Positions 38,116 to 47,828 of a DNA stretch of 64,000 nt are shown piece after piece; positions within the stretch are counted from its first letter, which is position 1; each line of letters begins with the position of its first letter. This DNA comes from Pseudomonas sputi. Lineage in GTDB: Bacteria > Pseudomonadota > Gammaproteobacteria > Pseudomonadales > Pseudomonadaceae. Under the pieces are notes generated by a model. It did no database searches. It saw only the letters and a program-made list of their open reading frames with translations, and was not told the origin of the DNA. The stretch lies in contig NZ_BQHI01000006.1 in NCBI RefSeq assembly GCF_021603585.1, forward strand, positions 124,001 to 188,000, given 5' to 3'. Made by a program: the position numbers and the translations under genes.

Positions 38116-39240
38116 ATGTTCGAACTCGATCACGACCTCGCCCAGGACATCGTCGACCGGGCCATGGCCATTTTGCCGTACAACGTCAACGTCATGGACA
38201 GCCAGGGACTGATCCTCGGCAGCGGCGAGCCGGAGCGGATCAACACCCGCCACGAAGGCGCGCAACTGGTGCTGGCCAACGGGCGAGTGGTGGAGATTGA
38301 CGCGCAGACCGCGGTGCATTTGAAGGGCGTGCAGCCGGGGATCAATCTGCCCCTGCTGCTCGATCAGCGCTTGATCGGCGTGCTTGGCATCACCGGTGAG
38401 CCGGAGCAACTGCGCACTTACGCCGAGCTGGTGCGCATGACGGCTGAAATGCTGGTCGGCCAGCGCAACCAGCAATCCGAACAGCAATGGCGGCGACAGC
38501 GCTGCGATGACTTGCTCGCGCTGTTGTTGAGCGAGGCGGGGGATTCGCCAAGGTTGATCGACGAGGCCCAGCAACTCGGCCTCAAACCGCAACTGACGCG
38601 GGTACCGTATCTGTTCGAGCTGGGCCTGGAGCACGGGCCCGGGCAAACCGCCGAGGCGCTGAGTGCCTGGCTGATGTCGCGCTATCCCGACAGTTGGTGC
38701 GTGAGCTCGGCAAAATCGTCGCTGCTGTGGTGCCGTCCGGCGAGTCAGAACGTCGAGCATGATCGGCTGCTGGAAAAACTCGATGGTCTGGGCTGGAACA
38801 TCCTGCGCATTGCGGTCGGCGGGCAGGCCGATGGGCTGACTGGATTGCGCCGTTGCTACCGGCGGGTCGGCGATCTGCTCGCTTATGGCCGTGAAGTACT
38901 GCCGCATTCACGGCTGCTGACCCTTAATCGCTACCGCTTGCCGGTGATGCTCTGGCGCCATCGCAACGACGATGCGCTGGATGAACTGCTCAAACCGTTG
39001 CGCAAGGTGATCGCCAAGGACAACAACGGCCAGTTGCTCGCGACCCTGCGCAGCTGGTGCGATCACGACGGGCAGAGCCAGGCTTGTGCCGATGCCTTGG
39101 GGATTCACCGCAACAGCCTGCGCTACCGGATGGAGCGGATTGCCGAGTTGAGCGGGGTCGATCCGCTGAAGCTCGACGGGATGCTGGCGTTGTATCTGGG
39201 TGTGCAATTGCTGCCGCAGATTGACGATTTGTCGAAATGA
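38116..39240 (+). CDS. cdaR: Sugar-diacid regulator CdaR
   Basis: A 374-residue transcriptional activator. An N-terminal diacid-recognition domain (about 1-135: FELDHDLAQDIVDRAMAILPYNVNVMD) is followed by a GGDEF-like middle region and a PucR-type C-terminal helix-turn-helix (QACADALGIHRNSLRYRMERI). In E. coli CdaR senses glucarate, galactarate or glycerate and activates their catabolism. The ATG at 38116 is used because MFELDHDLAQ is the family start. It is divergent from the transporter and is followed by glycerate kinase after 91 nt. Confidence 0.92.
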   Translation: MFELDHDLAQDIVDRAMAILPYNVNVMDSQGLILGSGEPERINTRHEGAQLVLANGRVVEIDAQTAVHLKGVQPGINLPLLLDQRLIGVLGITGEPEQLRTYAELVRMTAEMLVGQRNQQSEQQWRRQRCDDLLALLLSEAGDSPRLIDEAQQLGLKPQLTRVPYLFELGLEHGPGQTAEALSAWLMSRYPDSWCVSSAKSSLLWCRPASQNVEHDRLLEKLDGLGWNILRIAVGGQADGLTGLRRCYRRVGDLLAYGREVLPHSRLLTLNRYRLPVMLWRHRNDDALDELLKPLRKVIAKDNNGQLLATLRSWCDHDGQSQACADALGIHRNSLRYRMERIAELSGVDPLKLDGMLALYLGVQLLPQIDDLSK

Positions 39241-39331
39241 ACAATAAACGCCTGCGCCACTTGTGCAGCGGACAGGCGTCAACGGGCAAGGCGACTGGCA
39301 GCATGAGGGGCATTGGAACTGGAGAATTCGC

Positions 39332-40471
39332 ATGAAAATCGTCATCGCCCCCGATTCGTTCAAGGACAGCCTGAGTGCCCAAGGCGTTGCAGAAGCTATC
39401 GCGCTGGGTCTGGCTCAAGTCTGGCCGCAAGCGACTTTGGTCAAATGCCCGATGGCCGACGGTGGCGAAGGCACGGTGGAGTCGATTCTCGCCGCGTGCG
39501 AAGGCGAACTGCGCCGCACCCGCGTGCGCGGTCCGTTGGGCGCAGCGGTTGAAGCCGCGTGGGGCTGGCTGCCGCACAACCACACCGCAATCATCGAAAT
39601 GGCTGAAGCCAGCGGCTTGCAACGGGTGCCGCCGGGGCAGCGTGACGCCTGTATCAGCAGCACGTTCGGCACCGGTGAGCTGATCCGCGCCGCGCTGGAT
39701 GCCGGCGCGCAACGGGTGATTCTGGCCATTGGCGGCAGCGCCACCAACGACGGCGGCGCCGGCGCCATGCAAGCGTTGGGCGTGAGACTGCTGGATGCCC
39801 AAGGGCAAGCTCTGGTGCCGGGCGGTCTGGCGCTGGCGCAACTCGCCCAACTCGATCCAAGCGGACTCGACCCGCGTCTGGCGCAAGTGCGTTTCGACAT
39901 CGCCGCCGACGTCAACAATCCGCTGTGCGGCCCCCACGGCGCCTCGGCGATCTTCGGCCCGCAGAAGGGCGCATCCCCTGCGCAAGTACAACAACTGGAT
40001 CAGGCCCTCGCTCATTTCGCCGAATGCTGCGCGCAAGCGCTGGGCAAGGATGTGCGGGATGAGCCGGGCAGCGGTGCTGCGGGCGGATTGGGCTTTGCCG
40101 CCAAGGCATTTCTCGGTGCACGGTTCCAGGCCGGTGTCGAAGTGGTCGCGGAACTGGTCGGCCTGGCCGACGCTGTGAAGGGCGCGGATCTGGTGATTAC
40201 CGGAGAAGGGCGCTTCGATGCCCAGACCCTGCGCGGCAAAACCCCGTTCGGCGTCGCGCGCATCGCCAAGCAACATGGCGTGCCGGTGATCGTCATCGCC
40301 GGCACCTTGGGCGAGGGCTATCAGGCACTCTACGATCACGGCATCGACGCCGCATTCGCGGTCACCAGCGGTCCGATGTCCCTCGAACAAGCCTGCGCCG
40401 AAGCCCCCCGCCTGCTGCGCGAACGTGCCGCGGATATTGCTCGCGTATGGCGTATGGCAACTCCGGCCTGA
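39332..40471 (+). CDS. Glycerate 2-kinase (GarK/GlxK family)
   Basis: A 379-residue kinase that phosphorylates D-glycerate, the end product of glucarate, galactarate and glyoxylate routes. Family motifs are KIVIAPDSFKDSLSA at the start, KCPMADGGEGTVES, AIGGSATNDGGAGAMQALGV and VITGEGRFDAQTLRGKTPFGVA. GGAGAATTCGC precedes the ATG. With cdaR and the MFS transporter it forms a compact sugar-acid locus, but the dehydratase and aldolase genes are not in this window. Confidence 0.94.
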   Translation: MKIVIAPDSFKDSLSAQGVAEAIALGLAQVWPQATLVKCPMADGGEGTVESILAACEGELRRTRVRGPLGAAVEAAWGWLPHNHTAIIEMAEASGLQRVPPGQRDACISSTFGTGELIRAALDAGAQRVILAIGGSATNDGGAGAMQALGVRLLDAQGQALVPGGLALAQLAQLDPSGLDPRLAQVRFDIAADVNNPLCGPHGASAIFGPQKGASPAQVQQLDQALAHFAECCAQALGKDVRDEPGSGAAGGLGFAAKAFLGARFQAGVEVVAELVGLADAVKGADLVITGEGRFDAQTLRGKTPFGVARIAKQHGVPVIVIAGTLGEGYQALYDHGIDAAFAVTSGPMSLEQACAEAPRLLRERAADIARVWRMATPA

Positions 40472-40496
40472 CCTGTCAGTCATCATCTGAAACAAC

Positions 40497-40520
40497 GGGT
40501 GTTTCATCGCTGAAACACCC
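40497..40520. promoter_or_regulatory. Perfect inverted repeat upstream of the chemoreceptor gene
   Basis: GGGTGTTTCA and TGAAACACCC pair perfectly around TCGC. No T-run follows, so it is not a typical terminator. Its TGTTTCA/TGAAACA arms resemble operators of activators of the enhancer-binding class, but no -24/-12 promoter is obvious. It sits between glycerate kinase and the chemoreceptor, in a 222-nt gap with no gene. Confidence 0.5.
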
Positions 40521-40693
40521 GCAGCACCGTGAAAAATATTTCATCTTTGCGCGCAAACTTCCTCAAGCCTGGCCGATATAGAAATCAGGCGCACACAAGA
40601 CTTTCCAAAAAAGTGACGCCGGACTGAAGCCCGCCCAGGGGCCAGTGATCACGGCAGGGACGCTCGTAGTTTCAATTATCCGAGAGTCCTCCT

Positions 40694-42319
40694 ATGTCCT
40701 TGCGTAATCTGAATATCGCGCCCCGTGCTTTCCTCGGTTTTGCCTTCATTGCCTTGCTGGTGATCGTGCTCGGTGTGTTCGCCGTCAACCGCATGTCGAT
40801 CATCCGTCAGGCGTCGCTGGAGATGGAATCGACGCAGTTGCCGAGCGTCACCCAACTCGCCGTGGTCACGGAAAACGTTTTGCGTCTGCGGATCCTCTCG
40901 TTCCGCATTCTGGTCAATCGCGAACCGGCGGGGTTGCAGGAAGCGCAGACCCGTATCGGCGTGCTGGTGGACAAGGTGCGTGCTGCCCAGGCCGGCTATG
41001 CGGCACTGCCGGCCGGCGAACAAGAGCGCGCTCTGTACCAGACGTTCTCGACGACGCTCGACAATTATCTGCAAGCACAGAATCAGATGATGGAGCTTTC
41101 GCGCCAGGACAGGCTCGACGAGATGCGCACCCTGATCAACACGAAAATCAAGGACGGCACCGACAAGATGGGCGAGCAGCTCAACCAGCTGATTGCGATC
41201 AATGCCGCTGACGCAAAGACCGCCTCGACCCACGCGGACGAGTATTACAGCAGCGCTATCAGCGGCATCATCGCCGTGGCGGTGATTGCCGCGTTGTTGA
41301 CCGTGCTGTTGGCCTGGCTGCTGACCCGCAGCATCGTCACGCCGTTGAACCGTGCCGTGGCGGCCGCGCAAACCATCGCCGGCGGCAACCTGACCAGCGT
41401 CATCGAAATCGACGGCAAGGACGAACCGGCGCGCCTGCTTGAAGCCCTGGCCGCGATGCAGACCAACCTGCGCAAGACCATCGAGCAGATCGCCGGCTCC
41501 GCCACCCAACTGGGCGCCGCCGCCGAAGAGCTGAGCGCCGTGACCGAAGAAGCGTCCCGTGGCCTGCAACAGCAGAACGACGAAATCGAACAGGCGGCCA
41601 CCGCCGTCAACGAAATGACCGCGGCGGTGGAAGAGGTGGCGCGCAACGCGGTGTCGACCTCCGAAGCCTCGAACCAGTCGACCCACGCCGCCCGCGAAGG
41701 TCGCGATCAGGTGGTGAAAACCGTCGACGCGATCCAGACCATGACCCACGACGTGCAGAACACCGCACAGATGATCGAAGGCCTGGCCGAACAGGGGCGC
41801 GACATCGGCAAGGTGCTGGACGTGATCCGCGCCATCGCCGAACAGACCAACCTGCTGGCGCTCAACGCTGCCATCGAAGCGGCGCGTGCCGGTGAAGCCG
41901 GGCGTGGCTTCGCCGTGGTCGCGGACGAGGTTCGCGCCCTGGCCCATCGCACCGCGCAATCGACCCAGGAAATCGAAAAAATGGTCGCCGGCATCCAGAA
42001 CGGCACCGGCGAAGCGGTTTCGTCGATGCAGCAAAGCAACCAGCGCACCCAGACCACCCTGGAAATGGCCCGCGCCGCTGGCGTTGCACTGGAGCAGATC
42101 ACCCAATCGATTCACCAGATCAACGAGCGCAACCTGGTGATCGCCAGCGCCTCGGAAGAACAGGCGCAGGTGTCCCGCGAGGTCGACCGCAACCTGGTCA
42201 ACATCCGAGACCTGGCCACGCAATCGGCCGCCGGTGCCAACCAGACCAGCGCCGCGACCCACGAACTGTCGCGCCTGGCGGTGGATTTGAATGCGATGGT
42301 GGCGCGCTTCGTGATTTGA
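40694..42319 (+). CDS. Methyl-accepting chemotaxis protein
   Basis: A 541-residue chemoreceptor. A first membrane helix (about 10-30: AFLGFAFIALLVIVLGVFAV) and a second (about 190-212: SGIIAVAVIAALLTVLLAWLL) enclose a ~155-residue periplasmic four-helix-bundle ligand domain. A HAMP domain and a cytoplasmic signalling domain follow. The hairpin tip IRAIAEQTNLLALNAAIEAARAGE, which contacts CheA/CheW, is intact. The ligand cannot be deduced. Confidence 0.94.
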   Translation: MSLRNLNIAPRAFLGFAFIALLVIVLGVFAVNRMSIIRQASLEMESTQLPSVTQLAVVTENVLRLRILSFRILVNREPAGLQEAQTRIGVLVDKVRAAQAGYAALPAGEQERALYQTFSTTLDNYLQAQNQMMELSRQDRLDEMRTLINTKIKDGTDKMGEQLNQLIAINAADAKTASTHADEYYSSAISGIIAVAVIAALLTVLLAWLLTRSIVTPLNRAVAAAQTIAGGNLTSVIEIDGKDEPARLLEALAAMQTNLRKTIEQIAGSATQLGAAAEELSAVTEEASRGLQQQNDEIEQAATAVNEMTAAVEEVARNAVSTSEASNQSTHAAREGRDQVVKTVDAIQTMTHDVQNTAQMIEGLAEQGRDIGKVLDVIRAIAEQTNLLALNAAIEAARAGEAGRGFAVVADEVRALAHRTAQSTQEIEKMVAGIQNGTGEAVSSMQQSNQRTQTTLEMARAAGVALEQITQSIHQINERNLVIASASEEQAQVSREVDRNLVNIRDLATQSAAGANQTSAATHELSRLAVDLNAMVARFVI

Positions 42320-42360
42320 CCTAGGGTGAAGGCTGGAGACCGCGCAATCAGGAGACGTAC

Positions 42361-43548
42361 ATGCGCTATTCAGCCTTGACCCAACGAATCGCCGGGGAGG
42401 GAGCAGCGGCCTGGCGAATTCACGACCGAGCGCTGGAGCTGCGCGCCGAAGGGATTGATGTGTTGCTGCTGTCGGTGGGTGATCCGGATTTCGATACGCC
42501 GCTGCCGATCATCCACGGCGCCATCGACAGCCTGCTGGCAGGCGATACGCATTATTCCGACGTGCGCGGCCGGCTGGAGCTGCGCAGGCTGATCGCCGAG
42601 CGCCATCGGCGGCGCAGCGGGCAGGATGTCGATGCCGGACATGTGATCGTGCTGCCCGGCGCGCAATGCGCGGTGTATTCGGTGGCGCAATGTCTGCTGG
42701 ATCCGGGCGATGAAGTGATCGTCGCCGAACCGATGTACGTGACTTATGAAGGCGTGTTCGGTGCCTGCGGCGCAACCGTGGTGCCCGTGCCGGTGCGTCC
42801 GGAAAACGGTTTTCGCGTCGATCCGGCGGATGTCGCGGCGCGGATTACTCAGAAGACTCGGGTCATGTTGCTCAACAGTCCCAACAATCCTTCCGGTGCG
42901 AGCCTGTCACTGCTGATCTGGCAGGCGCTGGCGGCGCTGTGCATTCGGCATGACCTGTGGTTGATCAGCGACGAGGTCTACAGCGAATTGTTGTACGAAG
43001 GCGAGCACATCAGCCCGGCGAGCCTGCCGGGCATGGCCGAGCGCACCGCGACGATCAACAGCCTGTCCAAATCCCATGCGATGACCGGGTGGCGGATCGG
43101 CTGGATGATCGGGCCGAAACCCTTGGCCGAGCATCTGGTGAATCTGTCGTTGAGCATGCTGTTCGGTCTGCCGGATTTCGTGCAGAAAGCGGCGCAGATC
43201 GCGCTGGAGAAAGACCTGCCGGAAGTGACGCAGATGCGCGAGGAATACCGCTTGCGCCGGGATCTGGTGTGCGAGCGGTTGTGCGGCTGTCCAGGGTTGT
43301 ACCCGATCAGACCGGATGGCGGGATGTTCGTGATGGTCGATGTGCGCCAGACCGGGATCGGGGCGCAGGACTTTGCCGAGCGGCTGTTGGAGGGCTATGG
43401 GGTTTCGGTGCTGGCAGGGGAAGCGTTCGGGCCCAGTGCAGCGGGGCATATTCGCATCGGGTTGGTGGTGGATCGGGTGAAGCTGGCGGATGCCTGTTCA
43501 AGGATTGCCCTGTGCGCTGCGCAGCTTCTGCAAGTGCGCAGCGCCTGA
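42361..43548 (+). CDS. aruH: Arginine--pyruvate transaminase AruH
   Basis: A 395-residue class I PLP aminotransferase that closely resembles P. aeruginosa AruH, the enzyme that converts L-arginine and pyruvate to 2-ketoarginine and alanine in the arginine transaminase pathway. Recognised features are MRYSALTQRIAGEGAAAW at the start, LLLSVGDPDFDTPLPI, NSPNNPSGASLS, the PLP Lys in SLSKSHAMTGWRIGW and the FGPSAAGHIRIGL end. The partner aruI (2-ketoarginine decarboxylase) is not in this window. It sits 41 nt after the chemoreceptor gene and might be cotranscribed with it. Confidence 0.9.
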   Translation: MRYSALTQRIAGEGAAAWRIHDRALELRAEGIDVLLLSVGDPDFDTPLPIIHGAIDSLLAGDTHYSDVRGRLELRRLIAERHRRRSGQDVDAGHVIVLPGAQCAVYSVAQCLLDPGDEVIVAEPMYVTYEGVFGACGATVVPVPVRPENGFRVDPADVAARITQKTRVMLLNSPNNPSGASLSLLIWQALAALCIRHDLWLISDEVYSELLYEGEHISPASLPGMAERTATINSLSKSHAMTGWRIGWMIGPKPLAEHLVNLSLSMLFGLPDFVQKAAQIALEKDLPEVTQMREEYRLRRDLVCERLCGCPGLYPIRPDGGMFVMVDVRQTGIGAQDFAERLLEGYGVSVLAGEAFGPSAAGHIRIGLVVDRVKLADACSRIALCAAQLLQVRSA

Positions 43549-43559
43549 CTGTTACGCCT

Positions 43560-43590
43560 GATCGTTCCCACGCGGAGCATGGGAGCGATC
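43560..43590. repeat. REP-like palindrome, copy 3 (imperfect)
   Basis: GATCGTTCCCACGC and GCATGGGAGCGATC flank GGA, with two mismatches between the arms. It lies between the convergent stops of aruH and kguD. Confidence 0.75.
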
Positions 43591-43592
43591 AA

Positions 43593-44561
43593 TCAAGGGA
43601 AGGGATTCACCAGGTTGGCGGGTTTTTCACCGGCCAAGGCCGCCAACAGATTCTCCACCGCGCACCGCGCCATGGCTTCGCGCGTTTCGTGGGTCGCCGA
43701 TCCCATGTGCGGCGTTGCCACCACATTATTGAGCTGCAACAACGGCGAATCATGATTCAGCGGCTCACGTTCGAACACATCCAGCCCCGCCGCGCGAATC
43801 CGGTTATGGCGCAAGGTGTCGATCATCGCCGCCTCATCCACCACCTTGCCCCGTGAAATGTTGATGAAGATGCTGTCCGGCCGCATCAACGCAAATTGTT
43901 CGGCGCCAATCAAACCTTCAGTCTGCGCCGTCAGCGGCAAAGTCAGGCAGATGAAATCCGCCTGCTGCAGCAGATCCTCCAGGCTGCGGTACTGCGCATC
44001 GAAGCGCGCCTCGACCGCCGGTTTGCGCGACTGGCTGTGATAGATCACCGGCATCCCGAATCCGAAATGCCCGCGCTGCGCCAATGCCTCGCCAATGCGC
44101 CCCATGCCGATGATGCCCAGGGTCTTGCCGTGCACATCGGTGCCGAAATGCGCCGGGCCAATGCTGCGGTGCCAGTGACCACCGCGCACCATGTTCGCCA
44201 GTTCCACCACGCGCCGGGCGGTGGCGAGGATCAGCGCGAAACCGGTGTCGGCGGTGGTTTCGGTCAGCACGTCCGGGGTGTTGGTCAGCAGGATTTTGCG
44301 CCGGGTCAGGTAGTCGATGTCGTAGTTGTCGACGCCCACCGAGACGCTGGAAATCGCTTCGAGCTTGGGCGCCAGATCGAGCAGCGCCGCGTCCAGTTTC
44401 AGGCTCGCGCCGAGCAACCCGTGAGCGCCGGGCAGGGCGTCACGCAGTTTCATCAAGCCATCGGCATCAAGGCTGTCGATCAGCGTCACATCGACCTGTT
44501 CTTCAAGGCGCGCCATCAGCGCCGGCGACAGTTTTTTGTACAACACAACCTGCTTTTTCAT
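43593..44561 (-). CDS. kguD: 2-Ketogluconate 6-phosphate reductase KguD
   Basis: A 322-residue D-isomer-specific 2-hydroxyacid dehydrogenase. In this operon it reduces 2-keto-6-phosphogluconate to 6-phosphogluconate with NAD(P)H. The nucleotide motif is GIIGMGRIGEALAQR. The catalytic Arg is in NISRGKVVDEAAM, the Glu in DVFEREPL and the His in TPHMGSAT. The ATG at 44561 gives MKKQVVLYKK; an ATG three codons earlier (44570) is also possible. It is last in kguEKTD. The same fold includes glyoxylate/hydroxypyruvate reductase, but the context favours KguD. Confidence 0.92.
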   Translation of the reverse strand: MKKQVVLYKKLSPALMARLEEQVDVTLIDSLDADGLMKLRDALPGAHGLLGASLKLDAALLDLAPKLEAISSVSVGVDNYDIDYLTRRKILLTNTPDVLTETTADTGFALILATARRVVELANMVRGGHWHRSIGPAHFGTDVHGKTLGIIGMGRIGEALAQRGHFGFGMPVIYHSQSRKPAVEARFDAQYRSLEDLLQQADFICLTLPLTAQTEGLIGAEQFALMRPDSIFINISRGKVVDEAAMIDTLRHNRIRAAGLDVFEREPLNHDSPLLQLNNVVATPHMGSATHETREAMARCAVENLLAALAGEKPANLVNPFP

Positions 44562-44582
44562 CGCAGTCATCTCTCTATCAAT

Positions 44583-45881
44583 TCAGGAGTGGGCCGGCTG
44601 CGGACGCGGAGCGACACGCTTGGCCGTCACCCGGTCGCTCGCGCCGGGCTTGAGAAAAATCGTCAGCACCACCGAGAGCATCAGCGCGCCGCTCATCAGC
44701 AGGTAAGACGCGCCGGGCGACCCGGTGGAGCTGTTCAGGTAGCCGACCAGATACGAGCCGCCGAACGAACCGAGGGCGCCCATGCTGTTGATCAGCGCCA
44801 TGGCGCCGCCGGCAACGTTGGCCGGCAGGATCTCCGGGACGATGGCGAAGAACGGCCCATAAGGCGCGTACATGCAGGCGCCGGCAATCACCAGCAGCGT
44901 GTACGACCACCAGAAATGTTCCGCGCCCAATGCGTAGGAACCGTAGAACGCCACCGACGCAATCAGCAGTGGCGGCCAGACGAAGCGTTTGCGCTTTTGC
45001 AGTTTGTCCGAGCCCCACGACACCAGCAACATGCCGATCACCGCCGCCAGATAAGGCAACGCCGACAGCCAGCCGGCCTCGATCATGTCCATCTGCGCGC
45101 CGGCCTTGAGGATCGACGGCAGCCACAACACGAAGCCGTAGACGCCGATGCTCCAGCAGAAAAACTGCAACGCCAGGATGATCACCTTCGGCGAACGGAA
45201 GGCTTCGGCGTAGTTCTTTACCGCTTTGATCCCGACCTGTTCGGCGGCAAGAGCGCTTTGCAGATCGTGCTTTTCCTGATCGTTGAGCCACGTGGCCTGA
45301 GCCGGACGATCATCGGCCAGCCTCCACCAGATAAACGCCCAGAACACCGCCGGCAAGCCTTCAATGATGAACATCCAGCGCCAGCTGAAGTGCTCCACCA
45401 AGTACCCCGAGACCACCGACATCCAGAGCATGGTCACCGGGTTGCCGAGGATCAGGAAGGTGTTGGCCCGCGAGCGTTCGGCGCGGGTGAACCAGTGGCA
45501 GAGATAGACCAGCATCGCCGGCATCACCGCCGCTTCGACCACACCGAGCATGAAGCGAATGACGATCAGCCAATAGGCGTTGGAAACCACGCCGGTCAGC
45601 GTCGCGAGCCCGCCCCAGAGAATCAGGCTGACGAAGATCAGCTTCTTCACGCTGTGTTTTTGCGCGTAGATCGCCCCGGGCACCTGGAAGAAAAAGTAAC
45701 CGAGGAAGAACAGTGCGCCGAGCAGCGAGGACAGGCCCGGCGTGATCATCAGGTCGGCGGCCATCCCGGAAGCAGCGGCGAACCCGTAGTTGGCGCGGTC
45801 CAGATACGCCAGGCTATAGGTGATGAACACGATCGGCATGATGTACCACCAGCGGCGGGTGGCGAGGGTTGCGGTTTTCAT
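44583..45881 (-). CDS. kguT: 2-Ketogluconate transporter KguT
   Basis: A 432-residue MFS permease of the anion:cation symporter family, with 12 helices and an N-terminal WWYIMPIVFITYSLAYLDRANYGFAAA. It lies between kguK and kguD in the order known from P. aeruginosa, so it should import 2-ketogluconate across the inner membrane. The 122-nt gap to kguK is filled by a degenerate REP cluster. The kguD start follows within 22 nt. Confidence 0.92.
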   Translation of the reverse strand: MKTATLATRRWWYIMPIVFITYSLAYLDRANYGFAAASGMAADLMITPGLSSLLGALFFLGYFFFQVPGAIYAQKHSVKKLIFVSLILWGGLATLTGVVSNAYWLIVIRFMLGVVEAAVMPAMLVYLCHWFTRAERSRANTFLILGNPVTMLWMSVVSGYLVEHFSWRWMFIIEGLPAVFWAFIWWRLADDRPAQATWLNDQEKHDLQSALAAEQVGIKAVKNYAEAFRSPKVIILALQFFCWSIGVYGFVLWLPSILKAGAQMDMIEAGWLSALPYLAAVIGMLLVSWGSDKLQKRKRFVWPPLLIASVAFYGSYALGAEHFWWSYTLLVIAGACMYAPYGPFFAIVPEILPANVAGGAMALINSMGALGSFGGSYLVGYLNSSTGSPGASYLLMSGALMLSVVLTIFLKPGASDRVTAKRVAPRPQPAHS

Positions 45882-45937
45882 GGTCTTGCTCCTGAGCTTG
45901 TTGTTTTTGTCGCAGCAGGTTCAATGAATCGGTTGTT

Positions 45938-46044
45938 GCTCGTACCCACGCTCTGCGTGGGAGCGCCTCCGGGGACGCTCCGCGTTGCATATGACGCAGA
46001 GCGTCACGGGCTGCATTCCCACGCAGGAGCATGGGAACGATCAG
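45938..46044. repeat. Composite REP-like cluster inside the kgu operon
   Basis: Three degenerate palindromes lie in tandem: about 45938-45965, 45977-46005 and 46011-46044. Each carries CCCACGC/GCGTGGG-type or CGCAGAGCGTC-type arms. The cluster occupies the kguK-kguT gap, and its last unit overlaps the 3' end of kguK, supplying that gene's final codons and stop. Confidence 0.75.
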
Positions 46045-46969
46045 TCATGAGTTCGGATCGGGTCGGCAACCCCTCCATGTCGCCGCGGCTCTGCACCGCG
46101 CGACTGCCAATCCAGTTGGCGCGTCTGACGGCCTCGGCAAAACTCTGGTGTTCCAGCAGGGCGCTGATCATCCCGACCGCAAAACCATCGCCGGCACCCA
46201 CCGTATCGACCACGGTCTGGACCGGCACCCCGGCGACAAATCCCTGATCCAGATGGGTGCGGTAATACGCACCTTGCGGCCCGAGCTTGATCGCCACGGC
46301 TTCGGCACCCTGATCGAGATAAAACGCCGCGATGTCCGCCGGATCTTCAAACCCTGTCAGCAAGCGACCTTCGCTCAACCCCGGTAGCACCCAGTGGGCG
46401 AGGGCGGCGAGGCGGTTGATCTCGCTGATCATCTCCCGTTCGCTGGCCCACAGGCTCGGGCGCAGGTTGGGGTCGAACGACACGCTGCGCCCGGCGTTGC
46501 GCATGCGGGTCATCAGTTCATGGGACATTTCCCGCGCCGACGTGGACAGCGCCGGAGGAATACCGGTGGCGTGCAGGTGCCGGGCACTCAACAGCATCGG
46601 GGTAATCGACAGCGGCGACAGATGACTGGCTGCCGAGCCACGGCGGAAATACTCGACCGTCGGATCGCTGCCGTCATCGTTGCGGGATTTGAGCTGGAAA
46701 CCGGTCGGGTGCGCGTTGTCGACTTCAACGTGACTGCAATCGAGCCCCTCGCGGGCCAGGGTTTCGACAACAAATCGTCCCAGCGAGTCGGCACCGACCC
46801 GGCTCAGCCACGCGACCTTGAAGCCCAGCCGCGACAAGCCGATGGCGACGTTGCTGTCGGCCCCGGCAATCCGTTTGTGAAACTGCTCGACGCAGGCCAG
46901 ATCACCGCTCTGTTCGGCAACAAACATGGCCATGGTTTCGCCGAACGACAGGATATCGATCTCAGACAT
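46004..46969 (-). CDS. kguK: 2-Ketogluconokinase KguK
   Basis: A 321-residue PfkB-family sugar kinase that phosphorylates 2-ketogluconate at C6. The N-terminal [20 protein letters not shown] and [18 protein letters not shown] contain the sugar-binding region. The C-terminal [22 protein letters not shown] carries the catalytic Asp of the GAGD motif. The ATG at 46969 overlaps the end of kguE by 8 nt, so translation is coupled. The last ~13 codons are read from the REP-like cluster and probably replace the original end of the gene. Confidence 0.93.
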   Translation of the reverse strand: MSEIDILSFGETMAMFVAEQSGDLACVEQFHKRIAGADSNVAIGLSRLGFKVAWLSRVGADSLGRFVVETLAREGLDCSHVEVDNAHPTGFQLKSRNDDGSDPTVEYFRRGSAASHLSPLSITPMLLSARHLHATGIPPALSTSAREMSHELMTRMRNAGRSVSFDPNLRPSLWASEREMISEINRLAALAHWVLPGLSEGRLLTGFEDPADIAAFYLDQGAEAVAIKLGPQGAYYRTHLDQGFVAGVPVQTVVDTVGAGDGFAVGMISALLEHQSFAEAVRRANWIGSRAVQSRGDMEGLPTRSELMTDRSHAPAWECSP

Positions 46970-47828
46970 GGGCAGGCTCCAGGCGGGACTGGCCGAGCTG
47001 GGCGAGGGCGGCGACGTGTTCGGTGGTGAGTTGCACCAGGTCATCGCCCTGCAGCGGGTATTCGGCGGCGCGCATGACCCCTTGGGCCATGTGCCGCAGC
47101 AGTTGTTCCCACAGATGCAGGTCAGTGGCGGCGGGCGGCACGGCCACCAGTTTGCCGTCGGTACGGCGGGCCACGGCTTTGCAATGCACGTAGCCGACGT
47201 GACGGCCCAACAGCCGAGCGGCGCTGGTGGCGGACTGGTCTTGCCACTGCCAGTTGCCGATGTCGAAGGTCATCTTGATCGGCAGGTTGTGCTGCTCGAC
47301 GGCGGCGAAGAAACGCTGGAAAGGCTCGATCCGCCCGCCGTGCAGGGTCTGGTCATTCTCTACCAGCAGTTGCGCAGGGCTTTGCGCAAGGATTTGCGCC
47401 AATGTCTGCAGGTCGTTGTTGTCGGTGAAAAAACCAAGGGAAACCTTCAGCCACTTCGAGCCAAATGCTTCGGCGTTTCGCAGCGCGGTGATGAGTTCGG
47501 GATTGGGCCGCGATTGACCGGCGAGCCACAGTTCGGTGGGCGAGGAATAGATGCTCTGCAGGCCTTCGGCTTGCGTGGCAGCGGCGAGTTGTTCGGCGAC
47601 TTCGTTGGTCAGCAGCTCTTCGCGCCATTCGATGCGGTTGGCGCTCGAAGCGGCCAGCACTTCGATGAAAGAAGCCTGACCACGACGGCGAACGAGGTCG
47701 GCGCCGTAGCTGGAAAGGCTGATGGCAACGGCGGGTTTATTCATTTGGGTAAAAGAGTCCTGATCCGTGCATGACACATGGGTCGAGCCTTGGTTGGGGA
47801 AATCGCTGGAAACGGCGGGTTTATTCAT
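46962..47828 (-). CDS. kguE: KguE, sugar phosphate isomerase/epimerase-like protein
   Basis: First gene of the 2-ketogluconate operon, 288 residues from the start at 47828. It has a TIM-barrel epimerase fold ([36 protein letters not shown]) and its exact role in the pathway is uncertain. Two in-frame starts both read MNKPAV: 47828, with AGAGGTAGATAACA upstream, and 47744, which matches the family start [15 protein letters not shown] 19-nt direct repeat covers both. The 28-codon extension between them is probably a local duplication; the mature homologous protein begins at 47744 (260 residues). Confidence 0.88.
   Translation of the reverse strand: MNKPAVSSDFPNQGSTHVSCTDQDSFTQMNKPAVAISLSSYGADLVRRRGQASFIEVLAASSANRIEWREELLTNEVAEQLAAATQAEGLQSIYSSPTELWLAGQSRPNPELITALRNAEAFGSKWLKVSLGFFTDNNDLQTLAQILAQSPAQLLVENDQTLHGGRIEPFQRFFAAVEQHNLPIKMTFDIGNWQWQDQSATSAARLLGRHVGYVHCKAVARRTDGKLVAVPPAATDLHLWEQLLRHMAQGVMRAAEYPLQGDDLVQLTTEHVAALAQLGQSRLEPAHV

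Noticed and set aside
40676-42262. A 528-codon minus-strand frame with Gly/His-rich repeats
   Set aside because: It is antisense to the chemoreceptor; its apparent repeats mirror the heptads of the signalling domain.
43896-46247. A 783-codon open frame on the plus strand
   Set aside because: It is antisense to kguD and kguT, which have clear protein motifs. Long antisense frames are common at this GC content and the translation is low-complexity His/Arg/Gln-rich.
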